The translations under genes were made by a program, and so were the position numbers. Below, one piece after another: positions 53,665 to 63,339 of a stretch of DNA of 64,000 nucleotides. The first letter of the stretch is position 1. Each line of letters begins with the position of its first letter. This stretch comes from Sapientia aquatica (lineage in GTDB: Bacteria > Pseudomonadota > Gammaproteobacteria > Burkholderiales > Burkholderiaceae_D). Where the stretch lies: the NCBI RefSeq assembly GCF_004358105.1, contig NZ_SMYL01000002.1:731971-795970 (forward strand). The letters are read 5' to 3'. A model generated the notes under the pieces. That model saw only the letters and a list, made by a program, of their open reading frames with translations, was not told the origin of the DNA and ran no database searches.

Positions 53665-56600
53665 TTATTCAAACAATTGCGGTGCCGATGCGGCAGATAG
53701 CAGTTCTTCAAACTGATCGATATAAATTGGCCGACTAAATAAATAGCCCTGATATGCTTCGCAACCGTGCGACTTCAAAAAGTTGAGTTGTTCTTCGTTT
53801 TCCACACCTTCAGCAATCACGTTTAGATGGAAGTTTTTAGCTAAATCGATGATGGTTTTGACCATCACCGCATCGTTCGGGTCGCTCGTGATATCGCGCA
53901 CAAAACTTTGATCGATCTTGATCTGATCGAGTGGTAATTGCTTCAAATAAGACAGCGAAGAATAACCAGTTCCAAAATCATCCATCGACAGTTGCACGCC
54001 AATTTCTTTTAAGGCGTGCATTTTATTGACCACGTCATTGACGTCATTTAACACCACGCTTTCAGTCAGTTCTAACTTTAAACGCTCAGGTTTTACCTGA
54101 TAAATATTAAGTGTTCTGAGCACCACATCGACGAAATCAATTTGCCGGAATTGCTGCGCGCTGACGTTGACCGCAATAGTGAGTTTTTCCGTCATTTCAA
54201 ACTTAGCCCAATGCGCTAGCTGACGGCAGGCTTCTTTAATGACCCAACCGCCAATGTCTAAAATCAAGGAGCTTTCTTCCGCGATGGGGATAAATTGCAT
54301 AGGCGATACCAAGCCGCGCTTGGGATGCACCCAACGGATTAACACTTCCGCGCCGAGCGGATTATGTTGGTTATCGACTTGAATTTGATACATCAAACAG
54401 AGTTGATTATCGGGAATCGCGTAGCGCAGATCGGCTTCTAACAATGCGCGCGTTTCAACGGCTGATTGCATTTCTGGATTAAAGAAGCGGAACGCGTTGC
54501 GACCCGAATCTTTGGCTTTGTACATCGCCATATCGGCTTGGCGCAGTAAGCTTTCTGCCGAATCCTGATTGTCATAAAACATGCTTACGCCGATGCTAGG
54601 CGAGCTGTGCTGTTCGTTGCCTTTGATCTTGTAGGTGCTGGACAGTGATTGGCGGATTTTGTCGGCAATCATCGCGGTTTTTTGGGTTGCAACCGAGGTT
54701 TGTTCGTCTAAGTCCAGCAAAACCACCACAAATTCATCGCCGCCCAAACGCGCGACCGTATCGACTCGGCGCACACAGGCTTGAATCCGCTTGGCGACTT
54801 CTTTCAATAACAAGTCGCCAAAGTCATGTCCTAATACATCGTTGATGGTTTTAAAGCGATCGAGATCGATAAACAATACTGCGCCGTATTTCTTGTTGCG
54901 TGCTGAGGTGGCAAGGGCCGAGTTAAGTCTATCCATCAACAAACGCCGATTCGGTAATCCGGTTAAATCATCGAAGAAGGCCAAATGATGAATTTGCTCA
55001 TCGGCCTGTTTGCGCGCCGTGATGTCATCAAAATGGACAATGATTTGGCGCAGCGTGCCTTCTTCGTCGAACTCAGGAAAGGCATTGGTCGACAGCCACA
55101 CAATATCGTTGGCATTCGTCGTAATTACTCCCAAGACGTGCGATTCAAGCGGCGTCATTGTGGAGAGGACTTTATTGACCGGATATTCTTCGATTGAGAC
55201 CACCGAGCCTTGCTCATTGATAAAACACCAAGCCGGATCGAAAGCAACTCTGCCTTGAAGTTGGTCGGGCGTTAAGCCCAATAATTCGGATGCGCGTGGA
55301 TTACTGTAAGTGATGCTGGTGTCTGGATTGTGAACAATAATGGCGATGTTAAGGTTGCTGAGCAGTTCGCGGAATTTTTTTTCATTGGCGATTAATTGGC
55401 GCTGCTTTTTGTGTAAATTGTCTTCAATTTTTTTACGGGCGCTGATGTCGCGGGACGAACTGAATAGAACCGGTTTGCCATTCAATTGCAACGGAAAGCC
55501 ACTAACTTCGACGTTGAATATCGTGCCGTCTTTGCGTAAATGTACTGTCTCAAATAAGACGCGCTTTTTTTGTGAGAGTTGGTGAGTTAAGTTTTCATCT
55601 AACTCTTTTTGCGAGAGCTGGCCTTCCCAGTGCGAGACATTCATGCCTATCATTTCGGCGCGGGTATAGCCCAGCATTTCGCAAAATGAATCGCTTACTT
55701 CAATCACATTACCTTGTTCATCGAGAATATGAATTCCATCGCTGGCGTTATGCAGTAGGGCGAGATTTTTTTCGTTCTCATTCATCAAGGCGACTTGCGC
55801 TTGCGTGTTTTGCAGCCGGGTGCGTAAGGTCTCAATGCCGTAGGAAAGTATTTTGGCCAATTCCTCCAGTAACTCCACCTCGGGCTTACTGAACGCAAAA
55901 TCTTCGTCGGCATAGGCGCTAATAGCCCCGATGACTTGATTATTGACGTTTAATGGCAAGCCAATGCTGGAGCCAAAACCGCTTGCCGTAGCCCAGTCAC
56001 GCCACAAAGTCACCCTTGGGTTGTTGACATAATCCTGATAGACGATAGTTGAATTGGTGCGAATAGCAGAGCCAATCGGGCCTTGCCCAGTGGGCGTATC
56101 AGACCAAGTTATTTGTACTTGCTGGCAGTATTCAAGGTCAATTCCGTAGTGCGATTGAATGACGACAGATTTATTCGCGTCGTGCTGCGCGTAACCGACC
56201 CACGCCATTTTGTAGCCACCGATGGTTGTGGTTAGGGTGCAAATCGAATCAAGTAATTCTTGCTCGGTGTGCGCTTCGATTAACGCATTGGTGCAAGCGT
56301 TTAACAACTTGTGGGTGCGCAGCAGTACAGTTTTTTCTTTATCGCGATTCCTCTTCTCATGAATGTCGAGCGTTACCCCGACAAAGCGACTGCCAAGTTG
56401 GGTGGCATCGCGATCCAATACTTTGTTGTGGTTGGCATACCAAATCCAATCGCCATTCTTGGCGCGCAAGCGAAATTCGCAATGGTATTGGTCGGTGACG
56501 CCCGATAACAATTCGTTGAGGAGTCGTTGGATGTTGGGAATGTCGTCCGGATGAATAAAATCCCAGATCGAATCAATATCAGGCGCGATTTCGTCGGGCG

Positions 56601-56745
56601 TGTAGCCGAGTGCGGCAAAGATGCGGTTGGACTTATGGATGAAGCGACCCGTGGATAAATCGTTTTCCCATATGTCAAACACGCCATCCTCGTTGGCGTA
56701 ATTAATGCTCGGTTGTAGATTGTTTTTATTCTCACCGCCGGACAT
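53665..56745 (-). CDS. PAS-GAF-PAS-PAS-GGDEF-EAL c-di-GMP signalling protein
   Basis: This protein has about 1,026 residues from ATG 56745, with GGAG 6 bases upstream; the in-frame ATG 56757 is less well placed. In order it has a PAS domain (FAALGYTPDEIAPDIDSIWDFIHPDD), a GAF domain (LNACTNALIEAHTEQELLDSI), two PAS domains (DGIHILDEQGNVIEVSDSFC and NLNIAIIVHNPDTSITYSNP), GGDEF with intact RLGGDEF, and EAL. The EAL part has AEVLIRW, LELTES, DDFGTGYSSL and IKIDQSFV, so the phosphodiesterase residues look present (EVL replaces EAL, as in many active enzymes). No membrane helix is present. It is probably a cytoplasmic sensor controlling c-di-GMP. Confidence 0.93.
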   Translation of the reverse strand: MSGGENKNNLQPSINYANEDGVFDIWENDLSTGRFIHKSNRIFAALGYTPDEIAPDIDSIWDFIHPDDIPNIQRLLNELLSGVTDQYHCEFRLRAKNGDWIWYANHNKVLDRDATQLGSRFVGVTLDIHEKRNRDKEKTVLLRTHKLLNACTNALIEAHTEQELLDSICTLTTTIGGYKMAWVGYAQHDANKSVVIQSHYGIDLEYCQQVQITWSDTPTGQGPIGSAIRTNSTIVYQDYVNNPRVTLWRDWATASGFGSSIGLPLNVNNQVIGAISAYADEDFAFSKPEVELLEELAKILSYGIETLRTRLQNTQAQVALMNENEKNLALLHNASDGIHILDEQGNVIEVSDSFCEMLGYTRAEMIGMNVSHWEGQLSQKELDENLTHQLSQKKRVLFETVHLRKDGTIFNVEVSGFPLQLNGKPVLFSSSRDISARKKIEDNLHKKQRQLIANEKKFRELLSNLNIAIIVHNPDTSITYSNPRASELLGLTPDQLQGRVAFDPAWCFINEQGSVVSIEEYPVNKVLSTMTPLESHVLGVITTNANDIVWLSTNAFPEFDEEGTLRQIIVHFDDITARKQADEQIHHLAFFDDLTGLPNRRLLMDRLNSALATSARNKKYGAVLFIDLDRFKTINDVLGHDFGDLLLKEVAKRIQACVRRVDTVARLGGDEFVVVLLDLDEQTSVATQKTAMIADKIRQSLSSTYKIKGNEQHSSPSIGVSMFYDNQDSAESLLRQADMAMYKAKDSGRNAFRFFNPEMQSAVETRALLEADLRYAIPDNQLCLMYQIQVDNQHNPLGAEVLIRWVHPKRGLVSPMQFIPIAEESSLILDIGGWVIKEACRQLAHWAKFEMTEKLTIAVNVSAQQFRQIDFVDVVLRTLNIYQVKPERLKLELTESVVLNDVNDVVNKMHALKEIGVQLSMDDFGTGYSSLSYLKQLPLDQIKIDQSFVRDITSDPNDAVMVKTIIDLAKNFHLNVIAEGVENEEQLNFLKSHGCEAYQGYLFSRPIYIDQFEELLSAASAPQLFE

Positions 56746-57073
56746 GCCTATCTCCATAAATTCAGCAGATATTTTTGAAATCGTTGATTCAATTGCGGCA
56801 TTGATTTCGACGTTTTTAGAAAAATTTACGTTGATTAAAAATACAAAGCAAAAGCCAAACTCGCTAGGTTTGGTGGCGATCTTTTATTTTTATTAATTTA
56901 TTAATAATAAATTCGTGATGACTTAGGAATATCGGTTTACTAGCTTTTTTAGTATAGGAGGTAAATTTTATTTTGCCGAAAATTGTGTAACACCATTCAC
57001 TTTTTTAGCGCCTAAACTAAAGCTACAGGAACGGCGTAGTTTGGTTTTGCTAAATTGCTATGGAGGGAGCGTG
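56746..57073. other. Divergent promoter region, AT-rich
   Basis: This 328-bp gap lies between the GGDEF-EAL and CBS genes. It is AT-rich with TTAATTTATTAATAATAAAT near 56894 and must hold both promoters. No gene or RNA is evident. Confidence 0.45.
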
Positions 57074-57499
57074 ATGAGCGTTACTAAAATTATGACGCAG
57101 CGGGTGGTAACGATAGGAATGGACGACAAGTTATCGACTGTGAAGGATATTTTCGATCACTGCCAGTTTTCGCATTTGCTGGTGGTGGATGGCGGGGTGC
57201 TGGTGGGCGTGGTATCGGACAGTGATTTGTTTAAGGCGCTAAGTCCTAATATTGGAACGGCGACCGAGAGTTATAAAGATGCGGCCACGTTAAATAAGCG
57301 GGTGCATCAAATCATGACGCGTAAGCCCTTTGTGCTTAATGAACAGGCGAGTGTGGACGATGCGATTGATTTGTTTAATGCACATCGGATTTCTTGTATT
57401 CCGATTGTTAATTTGGGGAATAAGGTGGTGGGGATTGTTAGTTGGAGGGATGTTTTGAGGAGTATTAGGAAGGGGAATGATGGGTTGGCGACAAATTGA
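57074..57499 (+). CDS. Tandem CBS-domain protein
   Basis: This protein has 141 residues from ATG 57074 with GGAGGGAG upstream; longer in-frame starts lack a site. It is a CBS pair: KIMTQRVVTIGMDDKLSTVKDIF with HLLVVDGGVLVGVVSDSDLFKAL, then QIMTRKPFVLNEQASVDDAIDLF with CIPIVNLGNKVVGIVSWRDVLR. Stand-alone CBS pairs bind adenine nucleotides and act as energy or nucleotide sensors on partner proteins; the partner is unknown. Confidence 0.93.
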   Translation: MSVTKIMTQRVVTIGMDDKLSTVKDIFDHCQFSHLLVVDGGVLVGVVSDSDLFKALSPNIGTATESYKDAATLNKRVHQIMTRKPFVLNEQASVDDAIDLFNAHRISCIPIVNLGNKVVGIVSWRDVLRSIRKGNDGLATN

Positions 57500-57676
57500 G
57501 CTAAATCATTTTTTTTATCGTCAAATTTTTGTTACTGATTGAGCTTTGTAAGCCAATATTTAGTTGGGGGTTGTCGTGCATTGTAGATCGCGGGGCGGTG
57601 GGGGCTGATGGCTAGAAACCGTTTTCGCTGTTTGTAGTTGATCTAGGACTTGGGGTCGGGGGTAGCCCGACAGCTA

Positions 57677-57708
57677 GTCACCTTTTTTGTCTCGCCAAAA
57701 AAGGTAAC
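57677..57708. terminator. T/A-rich hairpin, possible terminator
   Basis: GTCACCTTTTTTG and CAAAAAAGGTAAC arms flank a 7-base loop with one mismatch, 180 bp after the CBS gene. Confidence 0.4.
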
Positions 57709-57721
57709 CCAAAAAAGGCGA

Positions 57722-57845
57722 CCACGGTATTTCGGAAACCCCGATTATTTTTCCAAAAAATGGGAAAGTAGCGAAACTCGCTGCGCTCAGACAACGCTAC
57801 TTCCTGATCCATTATTTGGAAAAATAACCGGCCGAAATACAGTGG
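57722..57845. repeat. Long imperfect palindrome (REP/MITE-like element)
   Basis: Arms pair across about 120 bp from the outside in: CCAC with GTGG; GTATTTCGG (57727-57735) with CCGAAATAC (57832-57840); ATTATTTTTCCA with TGGAAAAATAA; AATGG with CCATT; and AAGTAGCG with CGCTACTT. The central loop is about 20 bp. No transposase is nearby, so a dispersed palindromic repeat is the best guess. Confidence 0.65.
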
Positions 57846-58127
57846 GTTAATGTCAAAAAATTCCTGTGATTACAGGATTTTGGGTTGGTTAAATTAGATA
57901 ATTTTGATTTACCCACCCATCTGTCGTTGCCGACTTTTTGGGTGCCAAAATGGAGCAGAAAGTATCGCTGTTTCAGGTGCAGTGTGGGTTTCGATTGGCA
58001 TGCCAATCGCGCGCTCAACGGTGTTCGCATGCAGGCGAGCACTCCTCCTCTATTGGGCCACAGGGGCAATCCCCAACTTACTACCCTTCAAATAGTCGCC
58101 GGTTCAGTAAAGACCGGCGCTATCTTC

Positions 58128-59147
58128 TTATGCCAAATCTGCTTCCGAAATAAACGAATCTGCATAAAACTCATCGGCTGGCAATTTAGAGAGCGCCACA
58201 AAATCACGCTTGGCTGAATCGACGACTATCGGTGCTCCGCAGGCATACACTTGGTAGCCGGATAAATCGCTTAGGTCATCCAATACCGCTTGATGCACAA
58301 AGCCGGTGCGGCCGGTCCAATTGTCTTCTGGGGTGGCGTTGGAGACGACTGGGATGTAGGTGAAGTTAGGTAGTTGCGCTGCCCAATCTAAACATAGCTG
58401 ATTTAGGTACAAATCTTCTGGACGGCGGCCGCCCCAGTACAGGTTGATTGGGCGAGTGATGCCTTGTTCGATGACGTGTTCCATGATCGCTTTGATGGGG
58501 GCAAATCCGGTACCGGAGGCGAGCATGACGATCGGTTTTTCGCTACCTTCGCGCAGATAAAACGTACCTTGCGGTCCTTCGATGCGCAAAATGTCGCGTT
58601 CTTTTAGCGTTGAGAAAACTTGGTCGGTAAATAAGCCGCCCGGCATATGGCGAATGTGCAGGCTGACTTGGTCGCTGCTGTGTGCGGCGTTGGCCATGCT
58701 GTAGCTGCGGCGTTTGCCGTCGCGTAGCAAAAAGTCGATATATTGGCCAGCGCGGTAGTTGAATTTTTCGGTGGCGGGTAATTGCAAATTGATGAGCATT
58801 ACATCGTGCGACAGCTTTTCAATTTTGGCGATGCGGGTTGGCAGTTTTTTGCTGGCGAATTCACCGGCTTCGATTTCACGCGCTTCGATATGGACGTCGG
58901 ATTGCGGTGTGGCGCAGCAGAATAGTGAAAAACCTTGTGCTTGTTCTTCAGCAGGAAGCGTTTTTTCTTGATGTTTGCCCAGAACAGTTTGGCCAGATAG
59001 AATCCGTCCCTTGCATGCGCCGCATGCGCCGTTTTTGCAACCGTGTGGCAGTCCAACGCCAGCGCGGGTTGCGGCGGCTAAAATTGTTTCGTCGGCGCCG
59101 CAGTCAAATTGGCGTCCACTTGGGCTAACAGTTACTTGAAAAGTCAT
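58128..59147 (-). CDS. 2Fe-2S ferredoxin-FAD/NAD(P)H reductase (AscD/MmoC-like)
   Basis: This protein has 339 residues from ATG 59147 (AGGA upstream). It has an N-terminal plant-type ferredoxin with Cys-x4-Cys-x2-Cys (GCKNGACGACKG) and a fourth Cys in LFCCAT. The FNR-type FAD domain has the RSYSMANA motif, and the NAD(P)H domain has MLASGTGFAPIKAIMEH and YACGAP at the end. It passes electrons from NAD(P)H through FAD and the iron-sulfur cluster. Databases often name this architecture CDP-6-deoxy-delta-3,4-glucoseen reductase. With no other ascarylose genes here, a general oxygenase-type reductase role is equally likely. Confidence 0.88.
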   Translation of the reverse strand: MTFQVTVSPSGRQFDCGADETILAAATRAGVGLPHGCKNGACGACKGRILSGQTVLGKHQEKTLPAEEQAQGFSLFCCATPQSDVHIEAREIEAGEFASKKLPTRIAKIEKLSHDVMLINLQLPATEKFNYRAGQYIDFLLRDGKRRSYSMANAAHSSDQVSLHIRHMPGGLFTDQVFSTLKERDILRIEGPQGTFYLREGSEKPIVMLASGTGFAPIKAIMEHVIEQGITRPINLYWGGRRPEDLYLNQLCLDWAAQLPNFTYIPVVSNATPEDNWTGRTGFVHQAVLDDLSDLSGYQVYACGAPIVVDSAKRDFVALSKLPADEFYADSFISEADLA

Positions 59148-59159
59148 ATCATCCTGCAC

Positions 59160-60080
59160 ATGAAAAAAGATAAAAATAGCAAAAAAATAGGTCTGCCACG
59201 GGTCTTAATTATTGGCTGTGGCGACGTAGGGATGCGTATTCTACCGCTTTTGGGGGCGCAATTACAGGGCAATTCCTGTCTGCCAGCTCGTGCGCAGTTC
59301 AAAGTTTTTGCGCTCACCAGCCAGCCTGAACGGTGCCAAGAATTGCGTAATGCTGGGGCGATTCCGGTGGTGGCAAATTTGGATGATCCGGCCAGTTTGG
59401 CGCGTTTGGCGGGTTTAGCTAGTCATATTATTTATTTGGCACCGCCACCTTCCGAAGGACAAAAAGACACGCGCAGCCGACATTTGGCTGCCGTGATATC
59501 GCGCCGTTGTCGCCTCGTTTATATTTCCACATCGGGCGTGTACGGTGATTGCGAAGGCGACTTTATCGACGAAACTCGCACTGTCGCGCCACGCAACGCG
59601 CGTGCGATTCGCCGCGTTGATGCCGAACAAGTTTGGCGACGTTGGGCGCGCCGTACCGGGTCAGCGCTGAGTATTTTGCGTGTCCCAGGAATTTATGCTG
59701 CCGATCGCCTGCCGATTGAACGCTTAAAAAAACGCACGCCTGCCTTGCTGCCGATTGAAGATGTGTACACCAATCACATCCATGCCGACGACTTGGCGCG
59801 CATGACGCTTAAAGCCTTATTTCATGCCAGTTCATCGCGCATTTATCACTCGTCCGACGACAGCAATTTATTGATGGGCGACTACTTCGATTTGGTCGCT
59901 GAAAAGTTCAATCTCCCCAAAGCGCCGCGCTTGCCGCGCTATGAGTTGGTCAAGCAAGTCAACCCGATGCTGCTGTCATTTATGTCGGAATCACGCCGTT
60001 TGAGTAACGAGCGTATTAAGGCTGAATTGGGTGTGCGCTTGTTATATCCATCGGTGCGGGAAGGGTTGGCGGTGATTTGA
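59160..60080 (+). CDS. Atypical SDR NAD(P)-binding protein (YeeZ-like)
   Basis: This protein has 306 residues from ATG 59160, the likely start because the Rossmann motif RVLIIGCGDVGMRILPLL begins 14 residues later. It has HIIYLAPPPSEGQ, RLVYISTSGVYGDCEGDFIDE and LRVPGIYAADRLPIERL. The active-site Tyr-x-x-x-Lys is not obvious, as in the YeeZ group of atypical SDRs; enzymatic activity is uncertain. No Shine-Dalgarno is seen. It diverges from the reductase with only 12 bp between the start codons. Confidence 0.82.
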   Translation: MKKDKNSKKIGLPRVLIIGCGDVGMRILPLLGAQLQGNSCLPARAQFKVFALTSQPERCQELRNAGAIPVVANLDDPASLARLAGLASHIIYLAPPPSEGQKDTRSRHLAAVISRRCRLVYISTSGVYGDCEGDFIDETRTVAPRNARAIRRVDAEQVWRRWARRTGSALSILRVPGIYAADRLPIERLKKRTPALLPIEDVYTNHIHADDLARMTLKALFHASSSRIYHSSDDSNLLMGDYFDLVAEKFNLPKAPRLPRYELVKQVNPMLLSFMSESRRLSNERIKAELGVRLLYPSVREGLAVI

Positions 60081-60216
60081 TTATTCGCCGCTACTCGTTG
60101 AATATAGTTGTGTTAATTTGCTCATTTCCGCTGGCTACCAAGTTGGAAGTGGCGGCCTGCGGCGCGATTCAAACTCCATTACAATCCAGAAAAATTTTTT
60201 CTTTCTGGAGCTTCAC

Positions 60217-60978
60217 TTGAAACCAACACTGTGTTCTATCGCCTTGCTGAGTGTTCTGTGCTCACCGGTTTGCTGCTTGGCAGCGCCAGAGGAAATACAA
60301 GTCTATATGGACGATCTCAGTGCTCCGGGTAAGTTTGGTCTGGACGTGCACAACAACTACGTCGTGTCCGGCGACTCCAATCCGGCCTATCCGGGCGCTT
60401 TGCCTGCTGCGCATCAATACCGGCTTACCCCGGAGTTTTATTACGGTTTGACCGACAATGTTGAACTCGGAATGTATGTATTAAGCGCGTTTGAAAGTGA
60501 CGGCACCAGCCATATCGAAGGCGGTAAGTTCAGGATCAAGTACATCGCGCCGCATGATGCTGAAAAAGGGATGTTTTGGGGCGTTAATTTGGAAGCCGGT
60601 CGAACCAATCTGGCCGCGTCCGAGTTGCCTTGGAATGCCGAGCTAAAAGGAATTTGGGGCTTCCGAACGGGCGAGTGGACTTTTGCGCTGAATCCGAATA
60701 TTGATTGGAGTTTGTCGTCCGGCGGCGGTCCTGTAACTTTGGATGTGGACGGCAAGCTCGCTTACAGCGTTAGCGAAAAAACTCAAATCGGCGTTGAGCT
60801 GTACAGCGAATTTGGCCCACTGCGCCAGCTTCAAGCCTTGAATCAAAATAGTAAAACCTTGTACGCCGCGTTGGATCACGAATTTGGCGGCATTGATTTG
60901 AATGCTGGCATTGGGCGAGGATTGACTAGCGAATCGGATAAATGGGTAATCAAGTTTATTATTGGGACCCATTTTTAA
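60217..60978 (+). CDS. Exported beta-rich protein, probable outer membrane
   Basis: This protein has 253 residues from TTG 60217 (TGGAG 7-8 bases upstream), which begins a signal peptide (LCSIALLSVLCSPVCCLAAP). The mature part is a series of amphipathic beta strands with aromatic girdle residues, for example GKFGLDVHNNYVVSG, YRLTPEFYYGLTDNVELGMYVL and IGVELYSEFGPL. It ends in a terminal Phe (FIIGTHF), the usual BAM recognition for outer membrane barrels. No specific family is identified. The stop sits in a small inverted repeat (TAACGCT-GTC-AGCGTTA, 60976-60992). Confidence 0.75.
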   Translation: MKPTLCSIALLSVLCSPVCCLAAPEEIQVYMDDLSAPGKFGLDVHNNYVVSGDSNPAYPGALPAAHQYRLTPEFYYGLTDNVELGMYVLSAFESDGTSHIEGGKFRIKYIAPHDAEKGMFWGVNLEAGRTNLAASELPWNAELKGIWGFRTGEWTFALNPNIDWSLSSGGGPVTLDVDGKLAYSVSEKTQIGVELYSEFGPLRQLQALNQNSKTLYAALDHEFGGIDLNAGIGRGLTSESDKWVIKFIIGTHF

Positions 60979-61320
60979 CGCTGTCAGCGTTATGTTTGAA
61001 GCAAATAACGTTAGGCGAAAAGTGAGAAAAAGGAGCTTGTAGGGCTCGTTTTTTAATTTGCCGGCCGTTGTCCAACTAAGGCGCCCACAAAAAAGCGGCC
61101 CCACCGACGAAAATCAGGTCAGCAAGCGCGCATGTCACAGATTGCAACCATTTTTTTTCTTAACAGCAATTAATATCAGCTAAACTAGCGCTCAATAACA
61201 AATCGGCACGACAGGCAAAATGGCTCGGTTTGGCGCGTTCCCATTCTAAATTTTCGGCTCGAGCAACTTGCTTGTTTGGCTGGATTGGTACTGAATTCCA
61301 AATTTATCAAGGTGTGACTA
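60979..61320. other. Gap upstream of ccmF
   Basis: This 342-bp stretch must contain the ccm promoter; I see no gene, RNA or clear promoter match. ccmE, the usual upstream neighbour, is absent here. Confidence 0.45.
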
Positions 61321-63336
61321 ATGATTCCAGAAATCGGTAATTTTTCGCTAATGTTGGCGCTGGCATTGGCGCTGTTGCAAGGGGTAATTCCTATTGCGGG
61401 TTCATTTCGCGGTAACGCGAATTGGATGGCCTTAGCCAGAACAGCGGCGGCGGGGCAATGTACTTTTGTGACGATTGCGTTTGCCTGCTTGGTCTACAGT
61501 TTTGCCAATAACGATTTTTCGGTGCTGTATGTGGCCTCGAATTCCAACTCGACGTTGCCGCTGTATTACCGCATTGCGGCGACGTGGGGCGGTCATGAAG
61601 GGTCGTTGTTGTTGTGGAGCGAAATGCTGGTGTTGTGGACGTTTGCGGTCGCGACCTTTAGCCGCGGATTGCCGCAAGTTACGGTGGCGCGCGTATTGGG
61701 TGTGATGGGTTTGATTAGCGTTGGATTTTTGTGCTTTATGTTGTTCACTTCGAATCCCTTCGAACGCATGCTGCCTGCTGCACTGGATGGTCGTGATCTC
61801 AATCCGCTATTGCAAGATTTCGGCATGATTATTCATCCGCCTATGTTGTATATGGGCTATGTCGGTTTTTCGGTGGCGTTTGCGTTTGCGATTGCTGCGC
61901 TGATGGGCGGGCAATTGGATGCGGCTTGGGCGCGCTGGTCACGTCCTTGGACTTTGGTTGCGTGGATGTTTTTGACGCTCGGTATTTTTATGGGCAGCTT
62001 TTGGGCTTACTACGAATTAGGTTGGGGCGGTTGGTGGTTTTGGGATGCGGTAGAAAACGCCTCCTTTATGCCTTGGCTGGTCGGCACGGCGTTAATCCAT
62101 TCACTGGCGGTGACCGAAAAGCGCGGCAGCTTTAAAAACTGGACAGTGTTGCTGGCAATTATTGCGTTTTCTTTGTCACTACTCGGAACTTTTTTAGTCC
62201 GTTCTGGCGTGCTCACTTCGGTACATGCTTTTGCGACCGATCCGCGTCGGGGCTTGTTTATTTTGATTTTCTTGGCAATTGTCATCGGCGGCTCGTTGCT
62301 GTTGTATGCCTTCCGTGCGCCGAAAGTTGGATTGGGTGGCAGCTTTCAGTTGGTCTCGCGTGAATCGATGTTGTTGGTCAATAACGTGCTGCTCTTGGCT
62401 GCAGCGGCAGCGGTCTTTTTGGGAACACTCTATCCCTTATTTTTAGATGCGCTTAATCTGGGCAAAATTTCAGTCGGGCCGCCGTACTTTGAAGCGGTGT
62501 TCGTGCCATTGATGCTTCCAGTATTGCTGCTTATGGCGGTTGCGCCATTCATGAATTGGAAAAAAGCAGTGCTGCAAAAAGTCGCACTTCGTCTGCGTTG
62601 GGTGGCTTTGGCGGCGTTAATTTTTGCCATCATCGCAGCAATTACCTTCGCCCATTCGGTCATGGTTGTATTCGGTGTGACGATTGCTTTGTGGATCGGT
62701 TTGGCGACCTTAACGCATTTGATCGAACGCTTGAAACATGCTCCTGCGGGTACTTCGGTGTGGCGTCGAATCGCAAGCCAACCGCGCAGCTATTGGGGCA
62801 TGATCATCGCGCATGCTGGTGTGGCGGTGTTTGTCGTGGGCGTGACTTTGGTGAAAGGCAATGAGACTGCCACCGATGTCAGTATGCGCGTGGGCGAATC
62901 CACTACCGCGGCCGACTATAGCTTTCACTTTACTGACCTAAAAGAAGTCAAAGGCCCTAACTATATCGCGGCGCAAGGAACCTTTGAAGTGATGCGCGAC
63001 GGTAAATTGGTAACGACTTTACGTCCAGAGAAACGCTTCTTTTTAGTCCAGCAAATGCCGATGACCGAGGCGGCAATTGATCGTGGTTTTACCCGTGATT
63101 TGTATGTGTCGCTGGGCGAAGAATCTAGCCCGAATGTGTGGGTCGTGCGGGTGCAGCATAAGCCGTTTGTTAGCTGGATTTGGAGTGGCGCATTGATTAT
63201 TGCGTTTGGTGGATTTTTGGCCGCCTCTGACCGTCGTTATCGTTTAGCGCGCCGCCGTTCGGATGCACCGATTTCGGGCATGAGCTCTGGTTCTGGCACT
63301 GATCTTCCGATTAATCCCATCAAAGTACCTGTGTAA
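61321..63336 (+). CDS. ccmF: Cytochrome c-type biogenesis heme lyase CcmF
   Basis: This 671-residue inner membrane protein has about fifteen helices. The CcmF/CcmC signature WWD domain is at about residue 234-250 (GWGGWWFWDAVENASFMPWL). YYRIAATWGGHEGSLLLW and MIIHPPMLYMGYVGFS carry conserved heme-ligand-type His, and VRSGVLTSVHAFATDP lies before a periplasmic C-terminal loop. CcmF receives heme from CcmE and attaches it to CxxCH apocytochromes with CcmH. It is the first gene of a ccmF-ccmG-ccmH run, with 3 bp to ccmG. Confidence 0.96.
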   Translation: MIPEIGNFSLMLALALALLQGVIPIAGSFRGNANWMALARTAAAGQCTFVTIAFACLVYSFANNDFSVLYVASNSNSTLPLYYRIAATWGGHEGSLLLWSEMLVLWTFAVATFSRGLPQVTVARVLGVMGLISVGFLCFMLFTSNPFERMLPAALDGRDLNPLLQDFGMIIHPPMLYMGYVGFSVAFAFAIAALMGGQLDAAWARWSRPWTLVAWMFLTLGIFMGSFWAYYELGWGGWWFWDAVENASFMPWLVGTALIHSLAVTEKRGSFKNWTVLLAIIAFSLSLLGTFLVRSGVLTSVHAFATDPRRGLFILIFLAIVIGGSLLLYAFRAPKVGLGGSFQLVSRESMLLVNNVLLLAAAAAVFLGTLYPLFLDALNLGKISVGPPYFEAVFVPLMLPVLLLMAVAPFMNWKKAVLQKVALRLRWVALAALIFAIIAAITFAHSVMVVFGVTIALWIGLATLTHLIERLKHAPAGTSVWRRIASQPRSYWGMIIAHAGVAVFVVGVTLVKGNETATDVSMRVGESTTAADYSFHFTDLKEVKGPNYIAAQGTFEVMRDGKLVTTLRPEKRFFLVQQMPMTEAAIDRGFTRDLYVSLGEESSPNVWVVRVQHKPFVSWIWSGALIIAFGGFLAASDRRYRLARRRSDAPISGMSSGSGTDLPINPIKVPV

Positions 63337-63339
63337 ATC

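Larger units (their letters stand above)
57500..58127. other. Intergenic region with hairpin elements
   Basis: This 628-bp stretch has no credible gene. It holds a terminator-like hairpin at 57677-57708 and a 120-bp palindromic element at 57722-57845. An open frame across it (57650-57850) encodes a Lys/Thr-rich peptide of the sort produced by dispersed intergenic repeats in other proteobacteria, and is not considered a gene. Confidence 0.55.

Noticed and set aside
57650-57850. 66-codon frame over the palindromic element
   Set aside because: It spans the hairpins and yields a Lys/Thr-rich peptide typical of dispersed intergenic repeats.
58128-59147. Role of the reductase in CDP-ascarylose synthesis
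   Set aside because: No other deoxysugar genes lie near it and the same architecture serves many oxygenase systems.
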